Part shown: positions 46,793 through 56,712 of the stretch, piece after piece
Layout of the letters: every line of letters begins with the position of its first letter
Position numbering within the stretch: position 1 is the first letter of the stretch
Source: Octadecabacter arcticus 238
GTDB lineage: Bacteria; Pseudomonadota; Alphaproteobacteria; Rhodobacterales; Rhodobacteraceae
Length of the DNA stretch: 64,000 nucleotides
Assembly: GCF_000155735.2 (NCBI RefSeq)
Contig: NC_020908.1
Location: 749,001-813,000 of the forward strand
Direction of reading: 5' to 3'
Notes under the pieces: generated by a model
Told to the model about the DNA's origin: nothing
The model's input: only the letters and a program-made list of their open reading frames with translations
Database searches by the model: none
Made by a program: the position numbers and the translations under genes

Positions 46793-47189
46793 GTGTGTCG
46801 TCTTTCTCGCCGCTAAATTCGATCAAATCCCAGCGGTTGCTGAACGGGTCAGCAAACACGGCAACGGTGCCATAGGGCTCATGACGGGGGGCTTCCTCGA
46901 ACGCGACACCCGCCACGACGTAGGCGGCGTGATCACGCGTGAAATTGTCGGTCTCAAGGATCAACCAGACGCGCCCGCCGCCTTGGTTGCCAATGGCGGC
47001 GATCTGTTCGGGCGTTGTGGCCTTGGCGATCAGGAACGCGGTTTCGGCGCCCTTTGGCGCGACTTTGACCCAGCGCTTGTGACCTTGGTCGGTGTCCTCA
47101 ATCAGATTGAAGCCCAGTTGGCTGACAAAGAACGCGATTCCAGCATCATACTCGGGCACAAGGATCGACAGGGTGGACAAGCGTTGCAT
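46785..47189 (-). CDS. VOC-family (glyoxalase-like) protein
   Basis: This 134-residue single VOC domain begins MQRLSTLSILVPEYDAGIAFFVSQLGF and ends AVFADPFSNRWDLIEFSG, with the paired beta-alpha-beta-beta-beta units visible. Likely roles are lyase, isomerase or resistance protein; metal residues do not settle it. It overlaps the neighbouring genes at both ends, so it is co-translated with them. Confidence 0.85.
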   Translation of the reverse strand: MQRLSTLSILVPEYDAGIAFFVSQLGFNLIEDTDQGHKRWVKVAPKGAETAFLIAKATTPEQIAAIGNQGGGRVWLILETDNFTRDHAAYVVAGVAFEEAPRHEPYGTVAVFADPFSNRWDLIEFSGEKDDTHG

Positions 47190-48250
47190 TATTGCGGAAC
47201 CGTCAGGGTGATTTTGCCGACGTGGGTTTTTGCGTTGAACGCTGCCTGCGCTGCGTGAATGTCTTGCAAATCGTAGTTTGCGGCGATGTGGGGGCGCAGT
47301 TTGCCAGCCTGAACATAGCCGATCAGGTCGCCAAAAACTGACGTGGGTTGGAAGGTGCTGCCAAACAGTGTCAGATCATTCAGATACAGCGTGCGCAGGT
47401 CCAGATCGACAATCGGCCCCGCAATCGCCCCCGCCGTGACGTAGCGCCCGCCGCGTTTCAAACTGTCGAGCAGCGCAGGCCAGGCTGGGCCGCCGACCAG
47501 ATCAATCACCACATCGAATTGGCGCGTTGGCAGGGGCGCGTCGCGGGCCACGATATGATCGGCCCCAAGGGCTGTGACCGCGTCCGCCTTGGTGGGTTGC
47601 GTCATCGCCCAAACATCGGCCCCGCGCAGGCGGGCCAGTTGGACCGCTGCCGCGCCGACGCCACCCGATGCGCCGGTGATCAGAACGCTTTCGCCCGAGA
47701 CGGATGCCCGCTGCAACATGTTTTCGGCCGTGGAAAACGCGCACGGAATTGCAGCCCATTCAGCGTCCAACAAGGTGTCGTTTACTGCGTAGGCTTCAGC
47801 GGCGAAGGTTTTGGTATATTGCGCAAACCCGCCGTTATATTCGGACCCGAAGGTGTCGGTCATAAAGGGCGCGCCGTGCGTGCCTGTGGATTGCATGGTG
47901 CGCACGATGACACGTTCGCCGATGCGCGCGGCGTCCACATTAGCCCCGACCGCAACAATATAGCCGCAACAATCCGCGCCTTGGATGATCGGGAACTGCA
48001 GGGGGATGCCGGACCAGCCACCGTCGTCATCATTGGTGTCGGATACGGCGTCCGTCGCGCCGGTGACGGATTTTGAATACCAGCCGACGCGGGTGTTGAT
48101 GTCGGTATTATTCACGGCGGCAGCGGCGACCTTGATCACAACCTCAGTGGGTCCAGCGGTCGGGACTGGCAGGTCGGTTTGCCACTGCAACATCTCGGGT
48201 CCGCCATGACCAAGGGTGGCGATGCCGGACATGGTTTTGGGCAGGGTCAT
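47189..48250 (-). CDS. Zinc-type alcohol dehydrogenase/quinone oxidoreductase-like protein
   Basis: The 353-residue medium-chain dehydrogenase has the N-terminal GroES-like fold (GPTEVVIKVAAAAVNNTD), the GADCCGYIVAVG segment, and the nucleotide-binding loop GASGGVGAAAVQLARLRG. Catalytic zinc ligands of classical alcohol dehydrogenases are not evident, so a quinone oxidoreductase-like NADPH enzyme is more likely. It is the first gene of the three-gene operon. Confidence 0.9.
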   Translation of the reverse strand: MTLPKTMSGIATLGHGGPEMLQWQTDLPVPTAGPTEVVIKVAAAAVNNTDINTRVGWYSKSVTGATDAVSDTNDDDGGWSGIPLQFPIIQGADCCGYIVAVGANVDAARIGERVIVRTMQSTGTHGAPFMTDTFGSEYNGGFAQYTKTFAAEAYAVNDTLLDAEWAAIPCAFSTAENMLQRASVSGESVLITGASGGVGAAAVQLARLRGADVWAMTQPTKADAVTALGADHIVARDAPLPTRQFDVVIDLVGGPAWPALLDSLKRGGRYVTAGAIAGPIVDLDLRTLYLNDLTLFGSTFQPTSVFGDLIGYVQAGKLRPHIAANYDLQDIHAAQAAFNAKTHVGKITLTVPQ

Positions 48251-48468
48251 AATAATTTCCTTATTGATCGCACAGCGCTCAAATGCTTCGACTTAGGTCA
48301 ACTTGAACAGGTTTCGGCCTGTTCATCCAGTTTGATGTCATCTGTGCCCAGCGGGCCGAGAGCGGCGTGCATTTGAGCGTCACATTACTGTCGGGTCCGA
48401 CCGCCATCAGCCGCGGCTGATGGCGCGTAATCCACAAGGACCGCGAAGAGATGTTACTGTTTTGCCGA

Positions 48469-51400
48469 TCACTCCAACTCGATCAGCAAATCTTTGGTGT
48501 CGATCTGACTGCCAGCTATCACGTGAATGGTTTTGACGGTCGCGTCGCGTTCGGCGTGGATGCCAGTTTCCATCTTCATCGCTTCGATGGTCAACAACAA
48601 ATCGCCTTCTTTGACGGCTTGCCCTGCCGTGACCACGACGCTGGCCACCACGCCGGGCATGGGCGCGCCGATATGGGCATCGTTGCCAAGTTCGGCCTTG
48701 GGGCGCTGCAGGGTCGTGGCGTCGGACGATCGGTTTGGCACGCGGATCGTGCGGGGTTGGCCGTTGAGTTCAAAGAACACCTTTACCTCGCCCTCGTCAT
48801 TGGTTTCAGCCACCGCTTGCAGGCGGATTTCCAGCGTCTTGCCGGGGTCGATCTCGGCAGAGATTTCCTCGGACGGCTCCATGCCATAAAAGAACGTGCG
48901 CGTCGGTAGGGTGCGCACCGGGCCGTAGATTTCATGGCGCTGGGCGTAATCGGTGTAGACCTTGGGATACATCAGATAGCCGTTCAGATCTTCGTCGTCG
49001 AACGGTGCGCCACCCAGCTTTTCAGACAATTCTGCACGCACTGCCGCGAAATCCACAGGCTTGAGATGTTTGCCGGGTCGGGTCAGGTTCGGTTTTTCGT
49101 CCTTCAGGACCTTTTTGACAATGGCGTCAGGGAATCCACCGGGGGGTTGGCCAAGGTTGCCGCGCATCATATCGACCACTGAATCGGGGAAGCTGACATC
49201 ACTGTCAGGGTCTTCGACCTGCGCGCGTGTCAGGTTCTGGCTGACCATCATCAACGCCATGTCGCCAACCACTTTGGAAGACGGCGTCACTTTGACGATA
49301 TCACCGAACATCTGGTTCACGTCGGCGTAGGTCTGCGCCACCTCGTGCCAGCGGTCTTCCAGCCCAAGGCTGCGCGCCTGTGCCTTGAGGTTGGTGAACT
49401 GGCCACCGGGCATTTCGTGCAAATACACCTCGGAGGCGGGGGCCTGTAGGCCGGACTCAAAAGGTGTGTAGTGCCCGCGTACGGTTTCCCAATAGTTGCT
49501 GATCTCGCGGATCGCAGAAATATCGAGGCCAGTGTCGCGATCCGTGCATTTTAGCGACTCGACGATTGAGCCCATTGTCGGCTGACTGGTGTTGCCCGAA
49601 AAACTGTCCATCGCCGCGTCGATGCAATCCACGCCTGCTGCAGACGCCGCCAAAACGGTGGCGATTGCAGCGCCAGACGTGTCGTGAGTGTGGAAATGGA
49701 TCGGCAGGCCGACCTCGTCTTTCAGGGTCTTGATCAACACGGACGCGGTGCCGTGTTTCATCAACCCAGCCATGTCTTTCAGGCCAAGCACGTGCGCTCC
49801 GGCCTTTTCCATCTCTTTGGCCATACCGACATAGTATTTCAGGTCATACTTTGACCGGTTCGGGTCCAGCATATCGCCAGTGTAGCAAATCGTGCCTTCG
49901 CAGACCTTGTTGGCCTCAATAACTGCATCCATCGCAACGCGCATGTTTTCGACCCAGTTGAGGCTGTCAAACACGCGAAATACATCGACGCCGGATACGG
50001 CAGCCTGGCGCACAAATTCCTGCACCACGTTGTCGGGATAGTTGGTGTAGCCGACGCCGTTGGAGGCGCGCAGCAACATTTGCGTCATGATATTGGGCAT
50101 GGCCGCACGGATGTCGCGCAGGCGCTGCCACGGACATTCCTGCAAGAACCGATAGGCCACATCAAACGTCGCACCACCCCAGCATTCCATGGAAAACAGA
50201 CCCGACATATTGGCAGAATACGTGGGCGCGACGCGGATCATATCGATTGATCGCATGCGCGTGGCGAGCAATGATTGGTGGCCGTCGCGCATGGTCGTAT
50301 CGGTGATAAGTAATTGTTTCTGATCGCGCATCCAATCGGCCACTGCCTGTGGGCCGGACGCATCCAGAATGTGGCGGGTCCCGTTCGGGATGTCTTTGGT
50401 GCGCTGTGTCGGGGCCTTGGGCTGGGCCCCTCTGGCGTCGGGTTTCGGGCGGCCAACGGTTTCGGGATGCCCGTTGACGGTGATATCCGCGATATAGGTC
50501 AGGATCTTGGTCGCGCGGTCACGGCGCGGTTTGAAATCAAACAGCTCCGGCGTCTGGTCGATGAATTTGGTGTGATATTCGTTGTTGAGAAACGTTGGAT
50601 GTTTCAGCAGGTTTTCCACAAACGCGATGTTGGTGGACACACCCCTGATGCGGAATTCGCGCAACGCCCGGTCCATGCGCGCAATGGCGGCATCCGGTGT
50701 CGGCGCCCAAGCGGTGACTTTGGTCAGCAGGCTGTCGTAATAGCGCGTGATGACAGCGCCAGAATAGGCGGTGCCTCCGTCGAGGCGGATGCCCATGCCC
50801 GTGGCGCTGCGATAGGTCTGGATGCGGCCATAATCGGGGATGAAATTGTTGGACGGATCTTCGGTGGTGACACGACATTGCAGCGCGTGACCGTCGAGTT
50901 TGACGTCATATTGGCTGGCGCAGCCTGTGGCTTCGACCAGCGATTTGCCCTCGGCGATCTTGATCTGTGCTTGCACAATATCGATGCCGGTGACTTCTTC
51001 TGTGACGGTGTGTTCAACCTGCACGCGCGGATTAACTTCTATAAAGAAGAATTCGCCAGAATCCATATCCATCAGGAATTCGACCGTGCCAGCGCATTCG
51101 TAGTTCACGTGTTCGCAGATTTTCTTACCCAAGGCGCAAATCTGTTCGCGCTGTGTGCCGGACAAATACGGTGCGGGCGCGCGTTCGACGACCTTTTGGT
51201 TGCGCCGTTGCACCGAACAATCACGCTCCCACAGGTGATAAATCGCACCGTGACTGTCGCCAAGGATCTGAACCTCAACGTGGCGGGCTTTGATGATCAT
51301 CTTTTCAAGGTAGCCTTCGGAATTACCAAAGGCAGCGTCCGCCTCACGGCGCCCTTCAAGAACTTTTTCCTCAAGCTCTGATTCGTCCATGATTGCGCGC

Positions 51401-51912
51401 ATGCCGCGCCCACCACCGCCCCATGACGCCTTGAGCATCAGCGGATAGCCAACGGCTGCGGCTTCTTTTTTGATGGCCGCCATGTCATCGCCAAGCACTT
51501 CGGTGGCGGGGATAACCGGCACGCCTGCCTCGACAGCGACGCGTCGCGCGCTTGCTTTGTCACCGAGTTGGCGCATGGTTTCGGCGCGCGGGCCGATGAA
51601 TTTGATGTTGTTGGCGACGCAGGCATCGACGAAGTCGGGGTTTTCGGACAGCAGTCCATAACCGGGGTGGATCGCGTCTGCGCCGCATTGCAGAGCCACG
51701 CGAATGACCTCATCAATGCTAAGGTAGGCCGCAACGGGTCCAAGGCCTTCACCGATGCGGTAGGCTTCGTCAGCTTTGAACCGGTGCAACCCGAGTTTGT
51801 CTTCTTCTGCATAGACCGCGACGGTTTTCTTACCCATCTCATTGGCGGCGCGCATGATGCGGATGGCGATTTCGCCCCGATTAGCGATCAGGATTTTCTT
51901 AAAGTCAGCCAT
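48469..51912 (-). CDS. pyc: Pyruvate carboxylase
   Basis: This biotin enzyme makes oxaloacetate from pyruvate and feeds the TCA cycle. The 1147-residue protein carries, in order, biotin carboxylase (KILIANRGEIAIRIMRAANE; ATP-binding loop GGGGRGM), the carboxyltransferase barrel (TTMRDGHQSLLATRM at about 540), the PC/OADA linker, and the biotinyl domain with EAMKMET, the biotin lysine being K1113. The single-chain form is usual in alphaproteobacteria. It stands alone, with 218 gene-free bases downstream. Confidence 0.98.
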   Translation of the reverse strand: MADFKKILIANRGEIAIRIMRAANEMGKKTVAVYAEEDKLGLHRFKADEAYRIGEGLGPVAAYLSIDEVIRVALQCGADAIHPGYGLLSENPDFVDACVANNIKFIGPRAETMRQLGDKASARRVAVEAGVPVIPATEVLGDDMAAIKKEAAAVGYPLMLKASWGGGGRGMRAIMDESELEEKVLEGRREADAAFGNSEGYLEKMIIKARHVEVQILGDSHGAIYHLWERDCSVQRRNQKVVERAPAPYLSGTQREQICALGKKICEHVNYECAGTVEFLMDMDSGEFFFIEVNPRVQVEHTVTEEVTGIDIVQAQIKIAEGKSLVEATGCASQYDVKLDGHALQCRVTTEDPSNNFIPDYGRIQTYRSATGMGIRLDGGTAYSGAVITRYYDSLLTKVTAWAPTPDAAIARMDRALREFRIRGVSTNIAFVENLLKHPTFLNNEYHTKFIDQTPELFDFKPRRDRATKILTYIADITVNGHPETVGRPKPDARGAQPKAPTQRTKDIPNGTRHILDASGPQAVADWMRDQKQLLITDTTMRDGHQSLLATRMRSIDMIRVAPTYSANMSGLFSMECWGGATFDVAYRFLQECPWQRLRDIRAAMPNIMTQMLLRASNGVGYTNYPDNVVQEFVRQAAVSGVDVFRVFDSLNWVENMRVAMDAVIEANKVCEGTICYTGDMLDPNRSKYDLKYYVGMAKEMEKAGAHVLGLKDMAGLMKHGTASVLIKTLKDEVGLPIHFHTHDTSGAAIATVLAASAAGVDCIDAAMDSFSGNTSQPTMGSIVESLKCTDRDTGLDISAIREISNYWETVRGHYTPFESGLQAPASEVYLHEMPGGQFTNLKAQARSLGLEDRWHEVAQTYADVNQMFGDIVKVTPSSKVVGDMALMMVSQNLTRAQVEDPDSDVSFPDSVVDMMRGNLGQPPGGFPDAIVKKVLKDEKPNLTRPGKHLKPVDFAAVRAELSEKLGGAPFDDEDLNGYLMYPKVYTDYAQRHEIYGPVRTLPTRTFFYGMEPSEEISAEIDPGKTLEIRLQAVAETNDEGEVKVFFELNGQPRTIRVPNRSSDATTLQRPKAELGNDAHIGAPMPGVVASVVVTAGQAVKEGDLLLTIEAMKMETGIHAERDATVKTIHVIAGSQIDTKDLLIELE

Positions 51913-52068
51913 TTAGCGGTCCCCTCATTTTGCAGTTGCAGCATTTATGAGGGGTTTTTGACTACTGTAAACAGCATTCACCTGAAATATTTATCGATAA
52001 CGAAGCTAACATGCGCTTTTGTACCGCTGGTCGGGTCACCTGTTGACCGATGATTAGCGTTATGGATG

Positions 52069-52296
52069 TTAGTACATCATTCCGCCGTCATCAGACACCA
52101 ACGAAGCAGCAGCGACGAGCAGCAATATCATGAGCAACATCGGAAGGTAGCGGGCCGAACTTTCAGCCGAGCCTTCGATTGTCTGATTTTTCACGACCAT
52201 TTCATCCATCATCATGGTCGGAGCAGTGTTCTGCGCCTGTGCCGTACTTGCCACTACGCTAAGCGCCATCGCAGCGCCGAAAGTTAGATTTTTCAT
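52069..52296 (-). CDS. Small exported or membrane protein
   Basis: This 75-residue protein has a signal peptide (MKNLTFGAAMALSVV to AQAQ), a short Met-rich stretch (TMMMDEMVV), and a C-terminal helix (LPMLLMILLLVAAASLV) ending in DDGGMMY. I know no function. Small proteins of this design are common in roseobacters. Confidence 0.65.
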   Translation of the reverse strand: MKNLTFGAAMALSVVASTAQAQNTAPTMMMDEMVVKNQTIEGSAESSARYLPMLLMILLLVAAASLVSDDGGMMY

Positions 52297-52439
52297 AAGT
52301 TCCCCACTTTAATACGAGTTAATACGAGCAGTCTAGCAATCTGATTTGGGCACAAGTTATCGTTTTGGTTAAGTGCCTAGGTCCGAACCGTCCTTAAAAA
52401 TGCATCCTCGAGTCGCAAGAACACCGCGCGGAAAATGGG

Positions 52440-52487
52440 GCGCTGCCCCCGCTGCGCGTCCCCGGGATATTTCTGAGACAAAGGCAA
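52440..52487 (+). repeat. Dispersed intergenic repeat, GGATATTT family
   Basis: GCGCTGCCCCCGCTGCGCGT then CCCCGGGATATTTCTGAGAC and AAAGGCA. It matches 37658-37706 closely and lies 67 bases upstream of uvrD. Confidence 0.7.
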
Positions 52488-52553
52488 ACATGGTGGGAAC
52501 ATTGTGTGAACGCGGGCTTTTCTTAGGGGCATGAAAAGGGTATATCGATCTCT

Positions 52554-55067
52554 ATGAGCAGTTATTCAGACGAAGATGCCTTTGAGGCCGCCGCCGCCCC
52601 CGACGCACGGGCGCGACCATCCCTGTCCCAACGGGCGATGGCGCCGCCCCATGTAGATTACTTTGAGGGGTTGAACCCTGCCCAGCGGCAAGCTGTTGAG
52701 ACGCTGAATGGTCCTGTGCTGATGCTGGCGGGGGCGGGCACGGGCAAGACCAAGGCGCTGACCTGCCGGATCGCGCATTTGATGGCCACTGGCGGCGCCC
52801 GTCCGGACGAGATTTTGGCGGTAACGTTTACCAACAAAGCCGCGCGCGAAATGATGAATCGCATCGGTGGGCTGACGCAAGGCGCGTCAGACGGGATGCG
52901 CTGGCTTGGCACGTTCCATGCAATCTGCGTGAAGCTGCTGCGTCGCCACGCTGAACTGGTCGGGCTGAAATCTAACTTTACGATTTTGGACACCGACGAC
53001 CAGCTGCGCCTGCTCAAGCAGCTTATCAGGGCCTCCAGTATTGATGAAAAACGCTGGCCGCCGCGCATGTTGGCGGGTATCATTGATGGATGGAAGAACA
53101 AGGCCTGGACGCCAGCCCAAGTTCCGGTCGGCGAAAGCAGCGCCTACGACGACAAGGGTATTGATCTCTATGCCGCCTATCAGCATCGCCTGAAAGAGCT
53201 GAACGCCTGCGATTTTGGCGATCTGTTGCTGCATATGGTGACGATTTTCCAGACCCACGCAGATATTCTGGCGACCTATCAGCGCTGGTTCAAATACATC
53301 CTTGTGGACGAATACCAAGACACCAACGTCGCGCAATATCTTTGGCTGCGTCTGCTCGCGCAAGGGCACAAGAACATCTGCTGTGTCGGTGATGATGACC
53401 AGTCGATTTATGGTTGGCGCGGCGCGGAAGTCGGCAACATCCTACTGTTCGAAAAGGATTTTCCAGGCGCGCATGTGGTGCGGTTGGAACAGAATTACCG
53501 ATCAACCGGACATATACTTGGCGCGGCGGCGGGCGTGATTGACGCCAACAAGGATCGCCTTGGCAAGACACTGTTTACCGACGGGGAAGACGGCGAAAAG
53601 GTGCGCTTGATTGGCCATTGGGACGGTGAGGAAGAGGCGCGTTGGATCGGTGAAGACATCGAATCCATGCAGCGTGGCACCCGTGGTCTGGACGCAATGC
53701 CGCTCAATTCAATGGCCATTCTGGTGCGGGCATCGCATCAGATGCGCAGTTTTGAGGACCGGTTCCTGACCATCGGACTTCCCTACCGCGTGATTGGCGG
53801 GCCGCGGTTTTATGAACGCATGGAAATACGTGACGCAATGGCTTATTTCCGGCTCGCGGTGAGCCAAGACGATGATCTGGCGTTTGAACGCATCGTCAAC
53901 ACACCCAAACGCGGACTTGGCGACAAGGCGGTGCAGACGATCCAGATCACGGCACGCACCAACGGGGTGAACCTGATTGAGGGTGCGCGGCTTTGTGTCA
54001 GCGGTGGTCTGATTAAGGGCAGGGGCGGCAACGCCTTGCGCGAATTGGTGCAGGGGCTGGATCGCTGGCACGCGACATTGCACGGCCAATCGCAAAGCCA
54101 GTCAAACGGGGTGACACGCGGCGACATGGCTGACGACGACGAATCCGTCATTGATGACGGCCCCACCGTTGAGGTCTTTGACGGCGCATCCAACGTCAAT
54201 CACGTCGAACTGGCCGAAGTCATTTTGGACGAATGCGGCTACACTGCGCATTGGCAAAACGAGAAAACACCAGAGGCGCCGGGGCGGTTGGAGAACCTAA
54301 AAGAGCTCGTCAAAGCGCTTGAAAATTTTGACAGTTTGCAAGGATTTCTAGAGCATATCAGCCTTATTATGGACAATGCCAAGGACGAAGAAGACGACAA
54401 GGTCACCATCATGACGTTGCACGGCGCCAAGGGTCTGGAATTTCCGTCGGTGTATTTGCCCGGCTGGGAAGACGGGCTGTTTCCGTCCCAGCGCAGCATG
54501 GATGAGAGCGGTCTTAAGGGCTTGGAAGAAGAACGGCGTCTTGCCTATGTCGGCATCACGCGGGCCGAAAAGCATTGCACGATTTCGTTCACATCCAGCC
54601 GCCTTGTCTATGGCCAATGGCAAAGCCAAATGCCGAGCCGGTTTATTGACGAGTTGCCCGAAGAAAACGTTGAGGTTTTGACGCCGCCGGGTCTGTATGG
54701 TGGCGGATTTGGCGCCGCTGGCATGTCCGCGCGGGCCAATCCCGTCAGCGAAGGCATTGCATCCACGTTGCATGAAAAGATGGCCAAGGCCGACGTCTAC
54801 AATTCCCCCGGTTGGCGACGTTTGCAAAGCCGGTCCCAGCAGCGGTCGATGTCGCAACCCAAAGAATCCCGCAATTCGGTGATCGACATGAAGGCCACGT
54901 CGTCCTTCACAACCGGAGAACGCGTGTTCCACCAGAAATTCGGCTATGGTGAGGTAATGGAAATCGAGGGCGATAAGCTGTTGATTGAATTCGACAAGGC
55001 TGGTGAAAAGAAGGTCGTGGCGAAGTTCATTGTCAGTGCTGACAAAGCCAATGATGTGCCGTTCTGA
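52554..55067 (+). CDS. uvrD: ATP-dependent DNA helicase UvrD/PcrA
   Basis: This superfamily 1A helicase unwinds DNA in excision and mismatch repair. The 837-residue protein has motif I GAGTGKTK (60-67), VTFTNKAAREMMNR, DEYQDTN (motif II), GDDDQSIYGWRGA (motif III) and LEQNYRS (motif IV). The C-terminus carries TTGERVFHQKFGYGEVMEIEGDKLLIEF, the Tudor-like PcrA/UvrD tail that contacts RNA polymerase. The N-terminal 35 residues are an extra Ala/Pro-rich leader. Confidence 0.97.
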   Translation: MSSYSDEDAFEAAAAPDARARPSLSQRAMAPPHVDYFEGLNPAQRQAVETLNGPVLMLAGAGTGKTKALTCRIAHLMATGGARPDEILAVTFTNKAAREMMNRIGGLTQGASDGMRWLGTFHAICVKLLRRHAELVGLKSNFTILDTDDQLRLLKQLIRASSIDEKRWPPRMLAGIIDGWKNKAWTPAQVPVGESSAYDDKGIDLYAAYQHRLKELNACDFGDLLLHMVTIFQTHADILATYQRWFKYILVDEYQDTNVAQYLWLRLLAQGHKNICCVGDDDQSIYGWRGAEVGNILLFEKDFPGAHVVRLEQNYRSTGHILGAAAGVIDANKDRLGKTLFTDGEDGEKVRLIGHWDGEEEARWIGEDIESMQRGTRGLDAMPLNSMAILVRASHQMRSFEDRFLTIGLPYRVIGGPRFYERMEIRDAMAYFRLAVSQDDDLAFERIVNTPKRGLGDKAVQTIQITARTNGVNLIEGARLCVSGGLIKGRGGNALRELVQGLDRWHATLHGQSQSQSNGVTRGDMADDDESVIDDGPTVEVFDGASNVNHVELAEVILDECGYTAHWQNEKTPEAPGRLENLKELVKALENFDSLQGFLEHISLIMDNAKDEEDDKVTIMTLHGAKGLEFPSVYLPGWEDGLFPSQRSMDESGLKGLEEERRLAYVGITRAEKHCTISFTSSRLVYGQWQSQMPSRFIDELPEENVEVLTPPGLYGGGFGAAGMSARANPVSEGIASTLHEKMAKADVYNSPGWRRLQSRSQQRSMSQPKESRNSVIDMKATSSFTTGERVFHQKFGYGEVMEIEGDKLLIEFDKAGEKKVVAKFIVSADKANDVPF

Positions 55068-55078
55068 GGGTCCATTCG

Positions 55079-55470
55079 ACCAATTACGCTAACGTTTTTG
55101 ATCACGCGATCGCCTGACAGTAAGGCCATATTGGGCCCCGTGGCCGTCAAACGGGCAGCATCGGGGCGATGCAGTATGACAGATTAAGTGCAGCCCCATA
55201 CGCCATGACCAGTGATGAATTGATCATCGCTGTGCTTGCCACGCGAAAAGACATTCCGGAAGGCGACTGGCCTGCGTCTTCGGCTGATTATTTCCGCAAG
55301 GGCCAGCCCTGTTTGCGCGTGTCGCCTTGGTGAAATCAATAGGCTAGGCGTTGCATCATGACACCGACAGCAGGGTCGCGTTGATCAATGTGGCGTCAGC
55401 ACGCTTTGCAGCGCCGATGGCCGATGACAGCATTGGTAAGATTCACGGCATGCGCAACAAACGCGCCTAG
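55079..55470 (+). pseudogene. DUF6157-family protein, multiply inactivated
   Basis: After uvrD, one frame reads TNYANVFDHAIA then two stops, then MQYDRLSAAPYAMTSDELII, AVLATRKDIPEGDW and YFRKGQPCLRVSPW to TGA; the stretch ALHHDTDSRVALINVASARF and terminal MRNKRA to TAG at 55470 follow in another frame. These pieces are, in order, the parts of DUF6157: the TNY start, MQY-xx-[IL], the TSDELLFAV-like centre, GQPCLRASP, and the MRNKRA tail. Several indels and stops are present. Confidence 0.75.
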
Positions 55471-55474
55471 ACCG

Positions 55475-56107
55475 TCATGTCGCGCCGGTGAACAGGTTGG
55501 GAAACACCACCGGCACCAACGTCAGCACCAACACCATTGCCATTATGATGTTAAAGGTGCGCAAGCGTTTGGGCGACGTCAAAAATCGCTGCATCTGTTG
55601 GCCCAAAGCCGTCCAAGATGCGATGCAGGGCATGCTCACCGCGCCGAATGACAGCGCGACGACGGCGACAGCCCACAGCGCGCGTGATCCATCCGCGTCG
55701 GTGGCATAGGTGGTGATTGCATAAACGCCCATCGACCATGCCTTGGGGTTCACCCATTGGAACGCCGCCGCCTGCAAGAATGTCAGCGGCATACCTGCGG
55801 TTTCGGGTGCATCTGCTAACCTTGGCGCCGCTGTCGCGACTTTCCACGCCAGCCATAATAGATAGGCAATCGACACGATTTTCAGGATCCTGTCCGTGAA
55901 GGGAAAGGTGTCAAATATCTGCATCAACCCGACACCGACCAGCGCGATCATCACCGTGAACCCGACCGTCACACCAAACATATGCGGCAGCGTACGCCAG
56001 ACGCCAAAATTCGCGCCCGACGCCATCAGCATCGTGTTGTTCGGTCCTGGTGTCACGGTTGCGACTAAGGCAAAGCCAAGCAGGGCGAGGAAAATTTCAT
56101 AACTCAT
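55475..56107 (-). CDS. LysE/RhtB-family amino-acid exporter
   Basis: The start at 56107 (MSYEIFLALLGFALV) fits family length (210 residues) and gives a normal first helix; 15 upstream codons lack support. The family signature is present: TPGPNNTMLMASGANFG early, then six helices and FQWVNPKAWSMGVYAI. It is divergent from an Lrp-type regulator, the classic layout in which the regulator controls export of its amino-acid ligand. Confidence 0.92.
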   Translation of the reverse strand: MSYEIFLALLGFALVATVTPGPNNTMLMASGANFGVWRTLPHMFGVTVGFTVMIALVGVGLMQIFDTFPFTDRILKIVSIAYLLWLAWKVATAAPRLADAPETAGMPLTFLQAAAFQWVNPKAWSMGVYAITTYATDADGSRALWAVAVVALSFGAVSMPCIASWTALGQQMQRFLTSPKRLRTFNIIMAMVLVLTLVPVVFPNLFTGAT

Positions 56108-56180
56108 CAACGCAACTATATATGTCATAATGCGCAATGAAATTGCCAAATTGCTGCAGGTTGCGTTAAACGAACAACCT
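56108..56180. promoter_or_regulatory. Shared lysE-lrp control region with Lrp-like inverted repeat
   Basis: GCAATGAAATTGC at 56134-56146 is a perfect 5-base inverted repeat with a 3-base spacer. A further ATTGC follows at about 56150. The spacing suits an Lrp/AsnC dimer site. Site assignment is inference. Confidence 0.4.
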
Positions 56181-56633
56181 ATGACACAGGTTGATCAAAG
56201 AAACGCGCGGATATTGCGTGAATTGCGCAGCGATGGTCGGATCAGCAACCTCGCGCTGGCTGAAAAAATCGGACTCTCACCGTCGGCCTGTTTGCGCCGT
56301 GTGCAAGACCTTGAACGGCGTGGCGTCATCACGGGCTACCGCGCCCGCCTTGATCCCGTGCAAACCGGACAAGCCTATGTGGTGTATGTCGCGGTGGGGC
56401 TGGCCGAACATTCAAAGGCCGCACAACTTGGGTTCGAACGCGCAATGGATCGGTTTGACGAGGTCGCAGAATGCCACAACATTGCGGGTGCCTTTGAATA
56501 TCTTCTGCGGGTCGAAACGGCGGATTTGGCGGCGTATAAAACGTTTCATACCGACCGCCTCGGGACGGTGCCGCATGTGCGATCGATCACCAGCTACATG
56601 GTCATGGGGTCCCCGAAAGATATGCGCGCCTAA
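56181..56633 (+). CDS. Lrp/AsnC-family transcriptional regulator
   Basis: The start at 56181 (MTQVDQRNARILRELRSDG) is normal for the family; upstream codons run through the operator region. The 150-residue protein has an N-terminal winged helix-turn-helix (SNLALAEKIGLSPSACLRRVQDLERRGVITGYRARLD) and a C-terminal ligand-sensing ferredoxin-like domain (AECHNIAGAFEYLLRVETADL). It probably controls the divergent lysE-type exporter. Confidence 0.93.
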   Translation: MTQVDQRNARILRELRSDGRISNLALAEKIGLSPSACLRRVQDLERRGVITGYRARLDPVQTGQAYVVYVAVGLAEHSKAAQLGFERAMDRFDEVAECHNIAGAFEYLLRVETADLAAYKTFHTDRLGTVPHVRSITSYMVMGSPKDMRA

Positions 56634-56663
56634 CATGGCCCCGAATTTACTCGCCAAAATCGC

Positions 56664-56712
56664 CCCTAGAATCAAAAAAGCGACGAGACCCGGGAGGAGG
56701 TGGGTTTCGCCG
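56664..56712 (-). terminator. Terminator formed by the last hairpin of the small-RNA array
   Basis: GCGGCGAAACCC pairs with GGGTCTCGTCGC on the minus strand, with CCTCCTCCC in the loop, and GCTTTTTTGATT follows at once. The final loop-motif hairpin thus doubles as terminator. Confidence 0.75.

Noticed and set aside
50314..51381. Long open frame antisense to pyc (355 codons)
   Set aside because: It mirrors the codon pattern of the highly conserved biotin carboxylase gene on the other strand and has no recognisable protein features.
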